From positions 86,780-150,779 of the forward strand of contig CANSRU010000005.1 in assembly GCA_947649495.1 (NCBI GenBank): DNA of 64,000 nt, written 5' to 3'. The notes under the pieces are model-generated. The model saw only the letters and a program-made list of their open reading frames with translations. It made no database searches and was not told where the DNA came from. Below are positions 28,238 through 37,293 of this stretch, piece by piece. How positions within the stretch are numbered: the stretch's first letter is position 1; each line of letters starts with the position of its first letter. Both the position numbers and the translations under genes were made by a program. This stretch comes from an uncultured Porphyromonadaceae bacterium. Lineage in GTDB: Bacteria > Bacteroidota > Bacteroidia > Bacteroidales > Muribaculaceae.

Positions 28238-29316
28238 AAATCGTAGTCACCGGCACACGAGGTATTCCCGGCATTCAGGGAGGAGTCGAAACCCATTGTC
28301 AGGAACTGTATCCCCGCATCGCGGCCATGGGTCACGATGTCACGGTGATACGGCGCACGCCTTATGTCTCTGACTGCAACAAGGAATATTCAGGTGTAAG
28401 GCTTGTCGACGTGTACGCACCGCGCAAGAAAAGTTTCGAGGCTATCGTTCACACATTCCTTGCCATAATAAAGGCCCGTCGCATGAATGCCGACATTCTC
28501 CACATCCATGCCATAGGGCCCGCCATAATGGTTCCGTTTGCCCGGATGCTGGGACTAAAAGTGGTGATGACCAATCACGGCCCTGACTACGACAGGCAGA
28601 AATGGGGGCGAATGGCCAAAGCAATACTTAAAACCGGCGAACGATTCGGCACACGGTTCAGCAATAAAGTAATAGTCATTTCCCGGGTTATACAGAATAT
28701 CCTTGCCGACAGATATGGCCGGACAGACACCAATCTTATATATAACGGTGTAAACCCCACTGAATCTGACTACGGACGCGACTACACCGACAGCCTTGGC
28801 CTCGAACCACGGCATTACATTCTGGCTATGGGACGTTTCGTGAAAGAAAAGGGATTTCACGATCTTATCAACGCCTACAACCCTACCGAACATAACGGAT
28901 TCAAGCTGGTGATAGCCGGCGATGCCGACCACCCCGACCACTACTCACGTCAGCTAAAGGATGACGCCCGCAGAAAAGGAGTGATACTCACCGGATTCAT
29001 AAACGGACGTCCGCTGAAGCAGCTTCTGTCAAACGCGGCTCTTTTTGTAATGCCGTCCTACCACGAAGGGCTCCCAATAGCATTGCTTGAAGCGATGAGC
29101 CATCGGCTTGACGTTGCGGTAAGCAACATTCCGGCCAACCGCCTTGACTGCCTTAAAGCCACCGACCATTTTCCTGTCGGTGACACTGATGCGATAAACC
29201 GTATTATAGGAGAAAAGCTCAATGCACGTCTCACGCCCCGACAATACAACCTCGCCGACTACGACTGGGACCGCATTGCCCGCCAGACCGAATCACTCTA
29301 CCAAAGCATATTATGA
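28234..29316 (+). CDS. Glycosyltransferase family 4
   Basis: The 360-residue GT-B protein opens MKIVVTGTRGIPGIQGGVETHCQEL, typical of GT4 rhamnosyl/mannosyl-type transferases. It has YILAMGRFVKEKGFHDLINAY and the donor-site motif PSYHEGLPIALLEAMSH (E-x7-E). It starts within the radical SAM stop region and its own stop overlaps the downstream acyltransferase ATG, so translation is coupled across three genes. It presumably adds one sugar of the repeat unit. Confidence 0.9.
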   Translation: MKIVVTGTRGIPGIQGGVETHCQELYPRIAAMGHDVTVIRRTPYVSDCNKEYSGVRLVDVYAPRKKSFEAIVHTFLAIIKARRMNADILHIHAIGPAIMVPFARMLGLKVVMTNHGPDYDRQKWGRMAKAILKTGERFGTRFSNKVIVISRVIQNILADRYGRTDTNLIYNGVNPTESDYGRDYTDSLGLEPRHYILAMGRFVKEKGFHDLINAYNPTEHNGFKLVIAGDADHPDHYSRQLKDDARRKGVILTGFINGRPLKQLLSNAALFVMPSYHEGLPIALLEAMSHRLDVAVSNIPANRLDCLKATDHFPVGDTDAINRIIGEKLNARLTPRQYNLADYDWDRIARQTESLYQSIL

Positions 29317-30368
29317 CACATACAACCACTATCGCCCCCAACAACGAACGCTACGTCTCACTTGACGGACTGAGGGCCTACGCCATCATCGGCATAGTGA
29401 TGATGCACGTGATAAGCAATATTCCTGTCAAGCCATCGGCCAACATACTGACCACCGAAATAATTCCGTGGTTCACCAATTTCACGCTTCTATTTATGAT
29501 AGTAAGCGGATTTTCGATGAGTTGCGGATATTTCCACAGAATCGCCGATGGATTGATAACTCCGGCTGAATTTTATAAGAAACGTTATCTCAGGCTATTG
29601 CCATTCTTTGGGCTGATGTGTCTGATTGAATTACTTTATCAACCGTCATTAAAAACATTATACGAGACCTACGCCGACCTCACCATGTGCTTCGGATTGC
29701 TCCCCAATGTAAAAATCAGCGTGATAGGAGTGGGATGGTTCATCGGCGTGGTTATGGTCTACTATATGTTGTTCCCGTTTGTAGTGTTCCTTCAGAAGAC
29801 ACCGTTGCGCGCTATCATCACATTCTTGATGTCTTTAGCGCTCGTTTGGGTTGGCGCTGAATGCACCGACGACCCGACATTCGGCCGGCATTATATAGCC
29901 TATTCCATGCCCCTCTTTCTGGCTGGAGGCATAATCTATATTTATAGAAGAAATATACAAATGGGGGGGGGTAAAATCACCTCTTCAGTCATCGCATTAA
30001 TGGCAATAGCCCTGTCCACGCTTCCATTTATAATCCACAATCAAAGTATATTTACCACTCTGGTTGTAAGTCTGCTCACATTCTGTGCATGGGTCATATA
30101 TGCAATCACCACCGACAATTTGCTTCTTAACAACCGCATCACCCGATATCTCAGCAATATATCACTTGAGATATACCTGTGTCACATGGTGCTATACCGT
30201 GCATGGGAAAAATTCGGCATAGCCTCACACATATCCGACCCCGACATAGCCTATGCGGTGACCACTATTGCCGTCCTTGCAGGCTCGATAATCTTTTCGC
30301 ACATCGTAAAATATTATATCATAGATGCCGTTATTATGAAATGGAGAAAAAAACAGTCTCCATCATAA
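29313..30368 (+). CDS. Acyltransferase-3 with in-frame G9 phase tract (ON)
   Basis: The 351-residue membrane protein starts YVSLDGLRAYAIIGIVMMHV, the usual acyltransferase-3 opening with its catalytic-type RAYAII...MHV histidine, and has about ten helices. At residues 217-220 it reads MGGG, encoded by ATG plus nine G (29963-29971). With nine G the frame is intact. Ten G would create TAA directly after the tract; eight G would stop nine codons further on. The tract lies in the loop after a helix corresponding to the same point as in the C8-tract homologue on the other strand. It probably O-acetylates the surface glycan in the ON phase. Confidence 0.88.
   Translation: MTHTTTIAPNNERYVSLDGLRAYAIIGIVMMHVISNIPVKPSANILTTEIIPWFTNFTLLFMIVSGFSMSCGYFHRIADGLITPAEFYKKRYLRLLPFFGLMCLIELLYQPSLKTLYETYADLTMCFGLLPNVKISVIGVGWFIGVVMVYYMLFPFVVFLQKTPLRAIITFLMSLALVWVGAECTDDPTFGRHYIAYSMPLFLAGGIIYIYRRNIQMGGGKITSSVIALMAIALSTLPFIIHNQSIFTTLVVSLLTFCAWVIYAITTDNLLLNNRITRYLSNISLEIYLCHMVLYRAWEKFGIASHISDPDIAYAVTTIAVLAGSIIFSHIVKYYIIDAVIMKWRKKQSPS
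29963..29971. repeat. Homopolymeric G9 phase-variation tract
   Basis: Nine consecutive G on the coding strand inside the acyltransferase gene, at present in the ON register. Confidence 0.9.
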
Positions 30369-30410
30369 ATATCAACCCGAGTGCTTGCTACCTCGTAAAA
30401 AACAAGAACA

Positions 30411-31097
30411 ATGAACAAACCGGTATTTTCCCCCACATTCCTTCTGCTCGCAGTTCTGTTCTGCGTATGTCTCATAGTGTCCAACCTAATGGAAATAAAG
30501 ACCGTGAGCCTTGGTCCACTGACCATCACGGCCGGAGTGATTGTATTTCCAATATCCTACATCATCAACGACTGCATCGTTGAAATATATGGGTTCCGAC
30601 GCGCACGCTTCGTAATCTGGCTCGGCTTCGCCATGAACCTGCTTGTCACTCTGCTACTTCAGGTCGGGCTATGGCTTCCGGGCGATGCACAGTGGCAAGG
30701 ACAGCAGGCCATGCAATACATATTCGGGGCCGTACCACGCATATTCGCCGCCAGCTTCACCGCATTCCTCTGTGGCTCCATGGTCAATGCCTACGTGATG
30801 AGCCGGATGAAAACCACGTCGGCCGATGGCAACGGCTTTTCGCTCCGCGCCATAGTCAGCACCCTGTGGGGCGAGGGAGTCGACTCATGTATATTCTTCC
30901 CGATAGCATTTGCCGGAATCCTACCATGGAGCGTGATTATCACACTCATCATAACCCAGATGATGCTCAAGACCGGCTACGAGATTCTGATTCTTCCTAT
31001 AACGCTGCGCGTGGTCAGATACCTTCGCCGTATAGAAGGCACCATCGAATCTGACGAGGGCATATCTTACAAATGGTGGAAAATAAATGAAATATAA
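30411..31097 (+). CDS. yhhQ: Queuosine precursor transporter (YhhQ family)
   Basis: The 228-residue protein has six to seven hydrophobic helices and family-typical segments (SNLMEIKTVSLGPLTITAGVIVFPISYIINDCIVEIYGF, LWGEGVDSCIFFPIAF), as in the YhhQ/DUF165 family that takes up queuosine precursors for tRNA modification. It is not obviously part of glycan synthesis despite directly following the polysaccharide operon. Its 3' end overlaps the HAD gene by 11 nt. Confidence 0.88.
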   Translation: MNKPVFSPTFLLLAVLFCVCLIVSNLMEIKTVSLGPLTITAGVIVFPISYIINDCIVEIYGFRRARFVIWLGFAMNLLVTLLLQVGLWLPGDAQWQGQQAMQYIFGAVPRIFAASFTAFLCGSMVNAYVMSRMKTTSADGNGFSLRAIVSTLWGEGVDSCIFFPIAFAGILPWSVIITLIITQMMLKTGYEILILPITLRVVRYLRRIEGTIESDEGISYKWWKINEI

Positions 31098-31833
31098 CGG
31101 ACTTGACATAACGACAGTGTGGGTTGACCTCGACGATACCCTCATTGATTTCACCACCAATGCCCACTCGGCTTTGGTGCGCATGTGGCACGATGAGAGC
31201 TGCCTGCAAAAGCTATTCCCATCGCCCGGCGTATGGGCTGAGCTCTACGAACGCCACAACATGGCCCTATGGGCACTATACAATGTCGGCAAAATAACCC
31301 GCGGACATCTGCGCATGGAGCGCTTCCGGCTACCGCTCGCCGAAGCTGGCATGCCCGACGATGAAGCCCGCCGCACATCATTGCGATTCGACACACTGTA
31401 TCTCGACTACCTTGCTCAGGAAAAAAATCTGATGCCGGGTGCAATCGAACTCCTGCAATGGCTCCGGAAATGCAATGTCAATATCGGCATCCTGTCCAAC
31501 GGCTTCAAGGAAGTGCAGTTCAGAAAGATAAAGACTGCCGGCCTCGAGCCCTATATAGACCTCGTGGTGCTCAGCGACGACATCGGCATTAACAAACCCG
31601 ACATACGTATATACCGGCACGCCATGCAGCAGACCGGCGACATCAATCCTCATCATCATCTGATGATAGGCGACAACCCCGACACCGACATTGCAGGTGC
31701 AGTACGGGCCGGATGGGCTGCGATATGGTACCGGCCGGAGCGTGCCCACTACAGCGCCGTATGTCCCGATGGGGCAACCATGGTCAGCGAGCTGTCTCAG
31801 ATTCCCGACCTTGCCCACTTGCAGGCACACTGA
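31087..31833 (+). CDS. HAD-family hydrolase (YjjG-like nucleotidase)
   Basis: The 248-residue protein has HAD motif I DLDDTL, motif II LSNGF, and motif III/IV region NKPDIRIY ... GDNPDTDIAGAVRAGWAAIWY, with an alpha-helical cap. The layout is that of YjjG/noncanonical pyrimidine nucleotidases, which dephosphorylate nucleoside monophosphates. It overlaps yhhQ and ends before the promoter region of the HU gene. Confidence 0.82.
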   Translation: MKYNGLDITTVWVDLDDTLIDFTTNAHSALVRMWHDESCLQKLFPSPGVWAELYERHNMALWALYNVGKITRGHLRMERFRLPLAEAGMPDDEARRTSLRFDTLYLDYLAQEKNLMPGAIELLQWLRKCNVNIGILSNGFKEVQFRKIKTAGLEPYIDLVVLSDDIGINKPDIRIYRHAMQQTGDINPHHHLMIGDNPDTDIAGAVRAGWAAIWYRPERAHYSAVCPDGATMVSELSQIPDLAHLQAH

Positions 31834-32024
31834 ACCCACACACAAAACCGATTGTGCTAAAAGTGTGCTAAAGTGACATTTATTACAAAATTTTGACCCG
31901 CGATTGCTGCTAATTGAAAAAAAAGTACGATATTTGCACTTGCTAAACCCGACACCCCCACGTGTTGCGGTTTAAACTTTTGCTAATCAACGTATTTTAA
32001 TCACTTATATTAAAAGCATAAAAA

Positions 32025-32297
32025 ATGACTAAAGCTGACATTGTAAACGAAATTGCCAAAACTACAGGCATAGAGAAAGCCAATGTGCTTGCCACTATTG
32101 AAAAATTCATGGAAGTTGTTAAGGACTCTCTTGCCCATGGTGAAAACGTATATCTTCGCGGCTTCGGCAGCTTCATCGTAAAGACCCGTTCTGAAAAGAC
32201 TGCCCGCAACATATCAAAGAACACTACCATCATAATCCCCGAACACAAAATCCCCGCATTCAAGCCTGCGAAAGTGTTCATGGAAGAAGTGAAATAA
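32025..32297 (+). CDS. HU-family DNA-binding protein
   Basis: The 90-residue protein has the HU/IHF fold: MTKADIVNEIAKTTGIEKANV, then GENVYLRGFGSFIVKTRSEKTARN, and a DNA-binding arm with the conserved proline (IPAFKPAKVF). It bends DNA in the nucleoid. The GSF and basic arm are intact. It is separately transcribed after a 190-nt gap. Confidence 0.95.
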   Translation: MTKADIVNEIAKTTGIEKANVLATIEKFMEVVKDSLAHGENVYLRGFGSFIVKTRSEKTARNISKNTTIIIPEHKIPAFKPAKVFMEEVK

Positions 32298-32357
32298 TAC
32301 ACTTCAACACATTTCTTAGCACCATAATTATTAACAACACTTTAATATAGAGCGATT

Positions 32358-32447
32358 ATGCCCAGCGGAAAGAAAAGAAAAGGTCACAAGATGGCCACTC
32401 ACAAACGCAAAAAACGTCTCAGAAAGAATCGTCACAAGAAGAAATAA
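32358..32447 (+). CDS. 29-residue basic ribosome-type protein (AURKAIP1/COX24 type)
   Basis: A short open frame, ATG 32358 to TAA 32445-32447, encodes 29 residues. The sequence starts MPSGKKRKGHKMATH and continues with a run of Lys/Arg (KRKKRLRKNRHKKK). I recognise this as the small highly basic protein that Bacteroidota genomes carry next to HU and RNase G, of the AURKAIP1/COX24 (mS38-like) type; the association with the ribosome is family knowledge. It is missed by length filters. Confidence 0.8.
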   Translation: MPSGKKRKGHKMATHKRKKRLRKNRHKKK

Positions 32448-32644
32448 AACCGCACCGCGCGGTCTGTAGATTTCTTCACTAATCACCTACAATATTTTAC
32501 CGCAGAGTGATATTGAACGATATCGATTATTTTTGACACGCTATACACAGAACAAACTTGATGCGGCACAAGCTCTTGCGATAGCGCCCATTAAAGTTTG
32601 TTCTTTGTATTTTTCAAAACATTTATTTTTATCAATCTAAGCCA
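32448..32644. other. Intergenic region before RNase G
   Basis: About 200 nt between the 29-aa gene and rng. It probably holds the rng promoter, but I could not pick out a well-spaced -33/-7 pair and see no other feature. Confidence 0.4.
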
Positions 32645-34276
32645 ATGCAGAGCGAACTTATAGTCGACGTACAGTCCAAGGAAGTGTCAATAGCACTTCT
32701 CGAAGACTCCCGGCTCGTGTCTCTCCAGAAAGAGGCACGCAACATTTCCTATGCTGTAGGCGACATATATCTGGCTAAAGTCAAAAAACTGATGCCCGGT
32801 CTTAATGCCGCTTTCGTCAACGTAGGATACGACAAAGACGCATTCCTCCATTACTTAGATCTTGGCTCCCAATTTTCCACCTACTCCTCTTTCCTCACAA
32901 AAGCTCTTGACTCGAAAGAGCGCAACCTGCCATCAATATCGGCAACACAGAATCTTCCCGACATTGACAAACATGGCACCGTCACTGACCTGCTCACACC
33001 GGGCCAGCAACTGATGGTGCAGATTGTCAAGGAACCAATCTCGTCGAAAGGCCCCAGACTAACCACAGAAATCACCCTCACCGGACGATACATGGTGCTG
33101 ATCCCATTCTCCGACAAGGTCTCAATCTCACAGAAAATAAAGACCTCCGAAGAGAAAATGCGCCTCAAGCAGCTCATAGAGAGCATCCGTCCCAAGAACT
33201 TTGGTGTCATAATACGCACCTCAGCCGAAGGCAAACGGGTGGCCGAACTCATACACGAGATGAAAACCCTCGTAAAATACTGGGACGATGCTGTGGCCAA
33301 AGCACGGACATCAACGGCGCCGGCACTTATATTCGAAGAAGAAAGCCGCATTGTAGGAGTGCTCCGCGATATTTTCAATCCCAATTTTGAAAACATCTAC
33401 GTAAACGACGAGGAAACATTCCGACAGATTTCCAACTACGTCAATCTCATAGCACCTGAGCGTAAGGACATAGTAAAACTTTACACCAAGGACGAACCGA
33501 TTTTTGATCATTTCAACATAACCAAACAGATCAAATCCTCGTTCGGGAAAACAGTATCTTTCAAAAGCGGTGCCTACATCATTATCGAGCATACCGAAGC
33601 CCTGCACGTTATAGACGTAAACTCCGGCAACCGCTCAAAAGCCGCCAACGACCAGGAAAGCAACGCCCTCGAGGTAAACATGCGTGCTGCCGATGAGATA
33701 GCCCGTCAATTACGTTTGCGCGATATGGGAGGAATCATTGTGATTGACTTCATAGACATGGCCAAGGCCGAACACCGCCAGAAACTCTACGAGCACATGC
33801 GGGAAATAATGGCCAACGACAGAGCTCGGCACAACATACTGCCGCTCAGCAAATTCGGGCTCATGCAGATAACCCGCCAGCGCGTACGCCCGGCTCTCGA
33901 CATTGTCACTGCCGAACAATGTCCCTCGTGCTTCGGTAAAGGAGAGGTGCAACCCTCCCTGCTCTTCACCGACACTCTGAAAGAGAAACTGCACTACCTG
34001 ATTGACGACCTTAAGGTTAACGACTTCGTGATGTACGTGCACCCGTTTGTCGACGCATACATCAAAAAGGGACTTCTGTCCATCTACAGAAAATGGCGCA
34101 TGGAACTCGGCCGAAAGTTCCGCATACTGCCCGACCAGTCGCTTGCATATCTCCAATATAAAGTAATCGACGCCAACCGTCAGGAGATAGACCTCAAAGA
34201 GGAGAAAGACATCGAATCATCGGCCACAAAAAACAAAAGGAAAGCCAAGCATCGCAACAACCAACCGGAGGAATAA
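32645..34276 (+). CDS. rng: Ribonuclease E/G family protein
   Basis: The 543-residue protein starts MQSELIVDVQSKEVSIALLEDSRLV, with an S1-like segment GDIYLAKVKKLMPGLNAAFVNVG. It has the catalytic acidic residues in HVIDVNSGNRS and GGIIVIDFIDM, and the zinc-link cysteines CPSCFGKG. It processes rRNA and degrades mRNA in the cytoplasm. It lacks a long RNase E tail, so RNase G-like is appropriate. It ends 90 nt before a shared terminator with the esterase gene. Confidence 0.93.
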   Translation: MQSELIVDVQSKEVSIALLEDSRLVSLQKEARNISYAVGDIYLAKVKKLMPGLNAAFVNVGYDKDAFLHYLDLGSQFSTYSSFLTKALDSKERNLPSISATQNLPDIDKHGTVTDLLTPGQQLMVQIVKEPISSKGPRLTTEITLTGRYMVLIPFSDKVSISQKIKTSEEKMRLKQLIESIRPKNFGVIIRTSAEGKRVAELIHEMKTLVKYWDDAVAKARTSTAPALIFEEESRIVGVLRDIFNPNFENIYVNDEETFRQISNYVNLIAPERKDIVKLYTKDEPIFDHFNITKQIKSSFGKTVSFKSGAYIIIEHTEALHVIDVNSGNRSKAANDQESNALEVNMRAADEIARQLRLRDMGGIIVIDFIDMAKAEHRQKLYEHMREIMANDRARHNILPLSKFGLMQITRQRVRPALDIVTAEQCPSCFGKGEVQPSLLFTDTLKEKLHYLIDDLKVNDFVMYVHPFVDAYIKKGLLSIYRKWRMELGRKFRILPDQSLAYLQYKVIDANRQEIDLKEEKDIESSATKNKRKAKHRNNQPEE

Positions 34277-34329
34277 TACTCCAAATGTCTACAACCGCTT
34301 TTGATTGTAAACATTTCGACATCCCATCC

Positions 34330-34363
34330 GACGCATCCGTTACATGAAAATAGCGGATGCGTC
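34330..34363. terminator. Bidirectional terminator between rng and esterase
   Basis: Perfect 10-bp arms gacgcatccg (34330-34339) and cggatgcgtc (34354-34363), between convergent genes, followed by T-rich sequence on the plus strand. Confidence 0.7.
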
Positions 34364-34365
34364 GC

Positions 34366-35181
34366 TTATTTTACATAAAACATTGTCCTGAAAAACTGCA
34401 GTTGAGGCACTATCGAACGCCGCCAATAGTCGGAATTATGCGCCCCGGGGCTTGTGAGATATGTATGCGGCACCCCTCTCTTCGCCAAGGCATGATGCAA
34501 CTCATTGTTCACCTCATAGAAAAAATCCTCAGTGCCACAGTCGAATATTATATTCACCTGTCCCGGAATCACCGAAGGTACGAGATTAATCACCGTATGC
34601 TCATCCCACACCCGCTCATTGCCGGCATACGGCCCCAGGCGGTCGGCCATGTTCCATTTCTGCGGGAAAGGACGGATATCGACACCACCGCTCGTCGCCC
34701 CCGCGTTACCGAACATATCGGCATGCCGCAATCCAAGCCACAAGCCGCCATGCCCCCCCATGCTTAGTCCTGTAATGGCACGCCCCGCGCGGTCGGCAAC
34801 AGTACGGTAATTGCTGTCCACCCACGGCACAAGATCCTCCGTCACATAACTTTCCATCTTCAATGTCGAGTCTGCCGGAGCATCCCAATACCAGCTGTTG
34901 AGTCCTGCGGGACAAACGATAATCATGCCGTAAGCCGTAGCGAGGCTGTCGAGATTTATCACATAGCTCCACGAGCGGTGGTCACCGCCATGGCCGTTGA
35001 GCAGATAAACCACCGGATAGCGCACAGATGCGCTGTCCTGACTATACCCGTCGGGCAACGCCACTGTAACCATAGCCGGTTCAGGAACATTTGCCGTAGG
35101 CACCTCCCTAATCTCAAGCGCTGACAATTTCAGCAGCACGATGGCCGCCACGGCGCAACTTACAATTCTTTTCATCTGCAT
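34366..35181 (-). CDS. Secreted esterase (esterase D family)
   Basis: The 271-residue protein has an N-terminal signal peptide (VSCAVAAIVLLKLSAL). The alpha/beta-hydrolase fold has the nucleophile elbow GLSMGG, an oxyanion region YLLNGHGGDHRSW, a downstream Asp (FDCGTED) and the catalytic His in SPGAHNSDYW. The pattern fits the esterase D/feruloyl-esterase-like group often secreted by Bacteroidales. It probably removes acyl groups from glycans. The glycine codons of GLSMGG include a G7 run (34753-34759) that looks incidental. Confidence 0.85.
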   Translation of the reverse strand: MQMKRIVSCAVAAIVLLKLSALEIREVPTANVPEPAMVTVALPDGYSQDSASVRYPVVYLLNGHGGDHRSWSYVINLDSLATAYGMIIVCPAGLNSWYWDAPADSTLKMESYVTEDLVPWVDSNYRTVADRAGRAITGLSMGGHGGLWLGLRHADMFGNAGATSGGVDIRPFPQKWNMADRLGPYAGNERVWDEHTVINLVPSVIPGQVNIIFDCGTEDFFYEVNNELHHALAKRGVPHTYLTSPGAHNSDYWRRSIVPQLQFFRTMFYVK

Positions 35182-35248
35182 CTGAATAATTTTTCACAAA
35201 TATACCACTTACACCGGATTGACAGCGCATTTTGCGCTTTATTATTCG

Positions 35249-35256
35249 TATTTTTG
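35249..35256 (+). promoter_or_regulatory. -7 element upstream of mtnN
   Basis: TATTTTTG matches TAnnTTTG and lies 34 nt before the ATG at 35291. Confidence 0.4.
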
Positions 35257-35290
35257 CACACGCAAACACTTTAAACAAACTTCCGGAAAC

Positions 35291-35983
35291 ATGAAAATAG
35301 GAGTTATAGTAGCTATGGACAAGGAGCTGAGTCTCCTCACTCCCCTGCTTGAAAACCCATCCACCGACACAGCCAACGGCTTCACATTCCACTGCGGCAA
35401 CATGAGTCAGGCAACCATAATAGCAATGAAATGCGGCATAGGCAAAGTAAATGCCGCCATCGGCACAATGACCATGATTGACCGCTATAACCCCGACCTC
35501 ATAATAAACACCGGTGTGGCCGGAGGCACAGGAGGCAACGCCGGCGTGCTTGACATTGTGGTGGGCACACGCATAGCCTACCACGACGTGTGGTGCGGTC
35601 CCGGCACTGAATGGGGCGATGCATCTGGATGCCCACGCTTCTTCCACACCTCCGACATGGTTAACTCGCTACCATGCCTGCACGAAGGCGACACAGTGAA
35701 ACATGGACTTGTATGCTCCGGCGACGTATTTGTGAGCGACCCCGAAGTGCTCGCCCACATCCGCAGCCTATATCCCGATGTCGATGCCGTCGACATGGAA
35801 TCGGCAGCCATAGCTCAGGTATGCTATCTGCGACAGATACCCTTCGCATGCATGCGTGTGATTTCCGACACCCCCGGAGCCGACGACAACATCGCTCAAT
35901 ACAATAACTTCTGGGAGGAAGCACCGCAACACACATTCGACATGCTGCGCCATATAATTCACGAACTCACCGACAAACTTTAA
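35291..35983 (+). CDS. mtnN: 5'-methylthioadenosine/S-adenosylhomocysteine nucleosidase
   Basis: The start is ATG 35291 (MKIGVIVAMDKELSLL); upstream in-frame sequence is the promoter region. The 230-residue protein has the MtnN features: VAMDKE, LIINTGVAGG, DVDAVDMESAAIAQVCY (ribose-binding Glu) and ISDTPGADDN (catalytic Asp). It splits SAH into adenine and S-ribosylhomocysteine, which the LuxS protein encoded directly downstream then cleaves. Confidence 0.95.
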   Translation: MKIGVIVAMDKELSLLTPLLENPSTDTANGFTFHCGNMSQATIIAMKCGIGKVNAAIGTMTMIDRYNPDLIINTGVAGGTGGNAGVLDIVVGTRIAYHDVWCGPGTEWGDASGCPRFFHTSDMVNSLPCLHEGDTVKHGLVCSGDVFVSDPEVLAHIRSLYPDVDAVDMESAAIAQVCYLRQIPFACMRVISDTPGADDNIAQYNNFWEEAPQHTFDMLRHIIHELTDKL

Positions 35984-35997
35984 CCCGAACAGGCAAA

Positions 35998-36480
35998 GTG
36001 GAAAAGATAGCAAGTTTCACCGTCGACCACCTGCGACTTCTGCGCGGCATCTATGTTTCGCGCACCGACCGCACCCCATCCGGCGACATAATCACCACAT
36101 TCGACATCCGTCTCACCGAGCCCAACCGTCAGGAAGCCATCGCGCCACGTGCCCTCCACGCCATGGAACACCTCGCCGCCACCTTCCTGCGCAACCATCC
36201 GCAATGGAAAGACCGCATAATATACTGGGGTCCCATGGGATGCTGCACCGGCAACTATCTTATAGTATCGGGCGAAGCCACTCCGGCCGACATATTGCCG
36301 CTCATGCGCGAGACATTCGCATTCATAGCCGGATACCGGGGTGAGATACCTGGCGCCACCCCCCGCGACTGCGGCAACTACTCCTTCATGGATCTTGATG
36401 CGGCACGCAATGCCGCACAGACTTATCTGGATGAGGTTCTCTCCCATCCAACAGACAGCAACTTCAATTATCCCGGGTGA
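35998..36480 (+). CDS. luxS: S-ribosylhomocysteine lyase
   Basis: The 160-residue protein starts with GTG at 35998 (MEKIASFTVDHLRLLRG). It has the zinc-binding HAMEHL (HxxxEH) and the later CGNYSF cysteine, and the catalytic cysteine in MGCCTGNYL. It converts S-ribosylhomocysteine to homocysteine and DPD, the AI-2 precursor. It is 14 nt after mtnN; its TGA overlaps the next GTG start, giving a three-gene unit. Confidence 0.96.
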   Translation: MEKIASFTVDHLRLLRGIYVSRTDRTPSGDIITTFDIRLTEPNRQEAIAPRALHAMEHLAATFLRNHPQWKDRIIYWGPMGCCTGNYLIVSGEATPADILPLMRETFAFIAGYRGEIPGATPRDCGNYSFMDLDAARNAAQTYLDEVLSHPTDSNFNYPG

Positions 36481-37136
36481 AAGACCTAAAAGCCACACGA
36501 GGAAAATTTTACCTGCAGCGCATCATTGCCGAAGGCGAACATGAGACACAGGACTTCAAGTTCGCCATAAGCGATGCGCGCAAAATAGCCCGCTCCTTGT
36601 CGGCATTCGCCAACCACTCGGGCGGGCGTCTGCTCATCGGCGTGAAGGACAACGGCTCCATAGCCGGAGTGCGCAACGAAGAGGACATATATGTTATAGA
36701 ACAGGCGGCACAACTCTACTGCCGGCCGGCGCAACAGCTCGAATTCACAGCCTTCACAGCCGACGATGGCGCCATAGTGATACGCGCTGAGATAGCACCT
36801 TCGCCCACACGCCCCGTGCAAGCGCAGGACGCCGACGGCCGATGGCTCGCCTACTACCGCGTGGCCGATGAGAACATACTCGCCTCACCGCTCATGGTCA
36901 AGGCATGGCGTCGCCGGCACTCCCGAAGCGAGGAGCTGATAACACTCGGGAGCGCCGAACAGATGCTGCTCGACATGATACGCCGCGACGGCACCGCATC
37001 GGCTTCCGACTTCATGCTGCAAAACCACCTATCCCGCAACAATGCCGAAGAGATAATCTGCCGCCTGTATGCCATTGGCGTGGTGGATTTCACCTTTCAC
37101 AACCGTGAATTTGTCGTCACCCTGCCCCGCGACTAA
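36477..37136 (+). CDS. AlbA_2/Schlafen-type DNA-binding domain protein
   Basis: The 219-residue protein starts at GTG 36477, overlapping the luxS stop (GTGA). It has the AlbA_2 signature GEHETQDFKFAISDARKIARSLSAFANHSGGRLLIGVKDNGSIAGV (in pieces: EHETQDFK, FANHSGGRLLIGV). A C-terminal part near residues 155-215 reads like a winged helix (SAEQMLLDMIRRDGTASASDFMLQNH). Family members are regulators or helicase-like proteins; here no ATPase domain follows. It might regulate or act with the activated-methyl-cycle genes, but that is only context. Confidence 0.78.
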   Translation: MKDLKATRGKFYLQRIIAEGEHETQDFKFAISDARKIARSLSAFANHSGGRLLIGVKDNGSIAGVRNEEDIYVIEQAAQLYCRPAQQLEFTAFTADDGAIVIRAEIAPSPTRPVQAQDADGRWLAYYRVADENILASPLMVKAWRRRHSRSEELITLGSAEQMLLDMIRRDGTASASDFMLQNHLSRNNAEEIICRLYAIGVVDFTFHNREFVVTLPRD

Positions 37137-37293
37137 TCAATAATGATTATCCCCGGCTAATTTCCCTATCAACAATTACCTATTTTTCAGTATTTCGGAA
37201 CACGCCGTCCAATACTAATTTTGTACCAGATAATTTTTACGGATAGATCAACAACCAAACGGTAAATCTAACTTAGGATTTAAGAAACTACAA

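Noticed and set aside
34753..34759. C7/G7 run in the esterase gene as another phase switch
   Set aside because: It encodes the Gly-Gly of the conserved GLSMGG nucleophile elbow and is in frame, so it is probably dictated by the protein.
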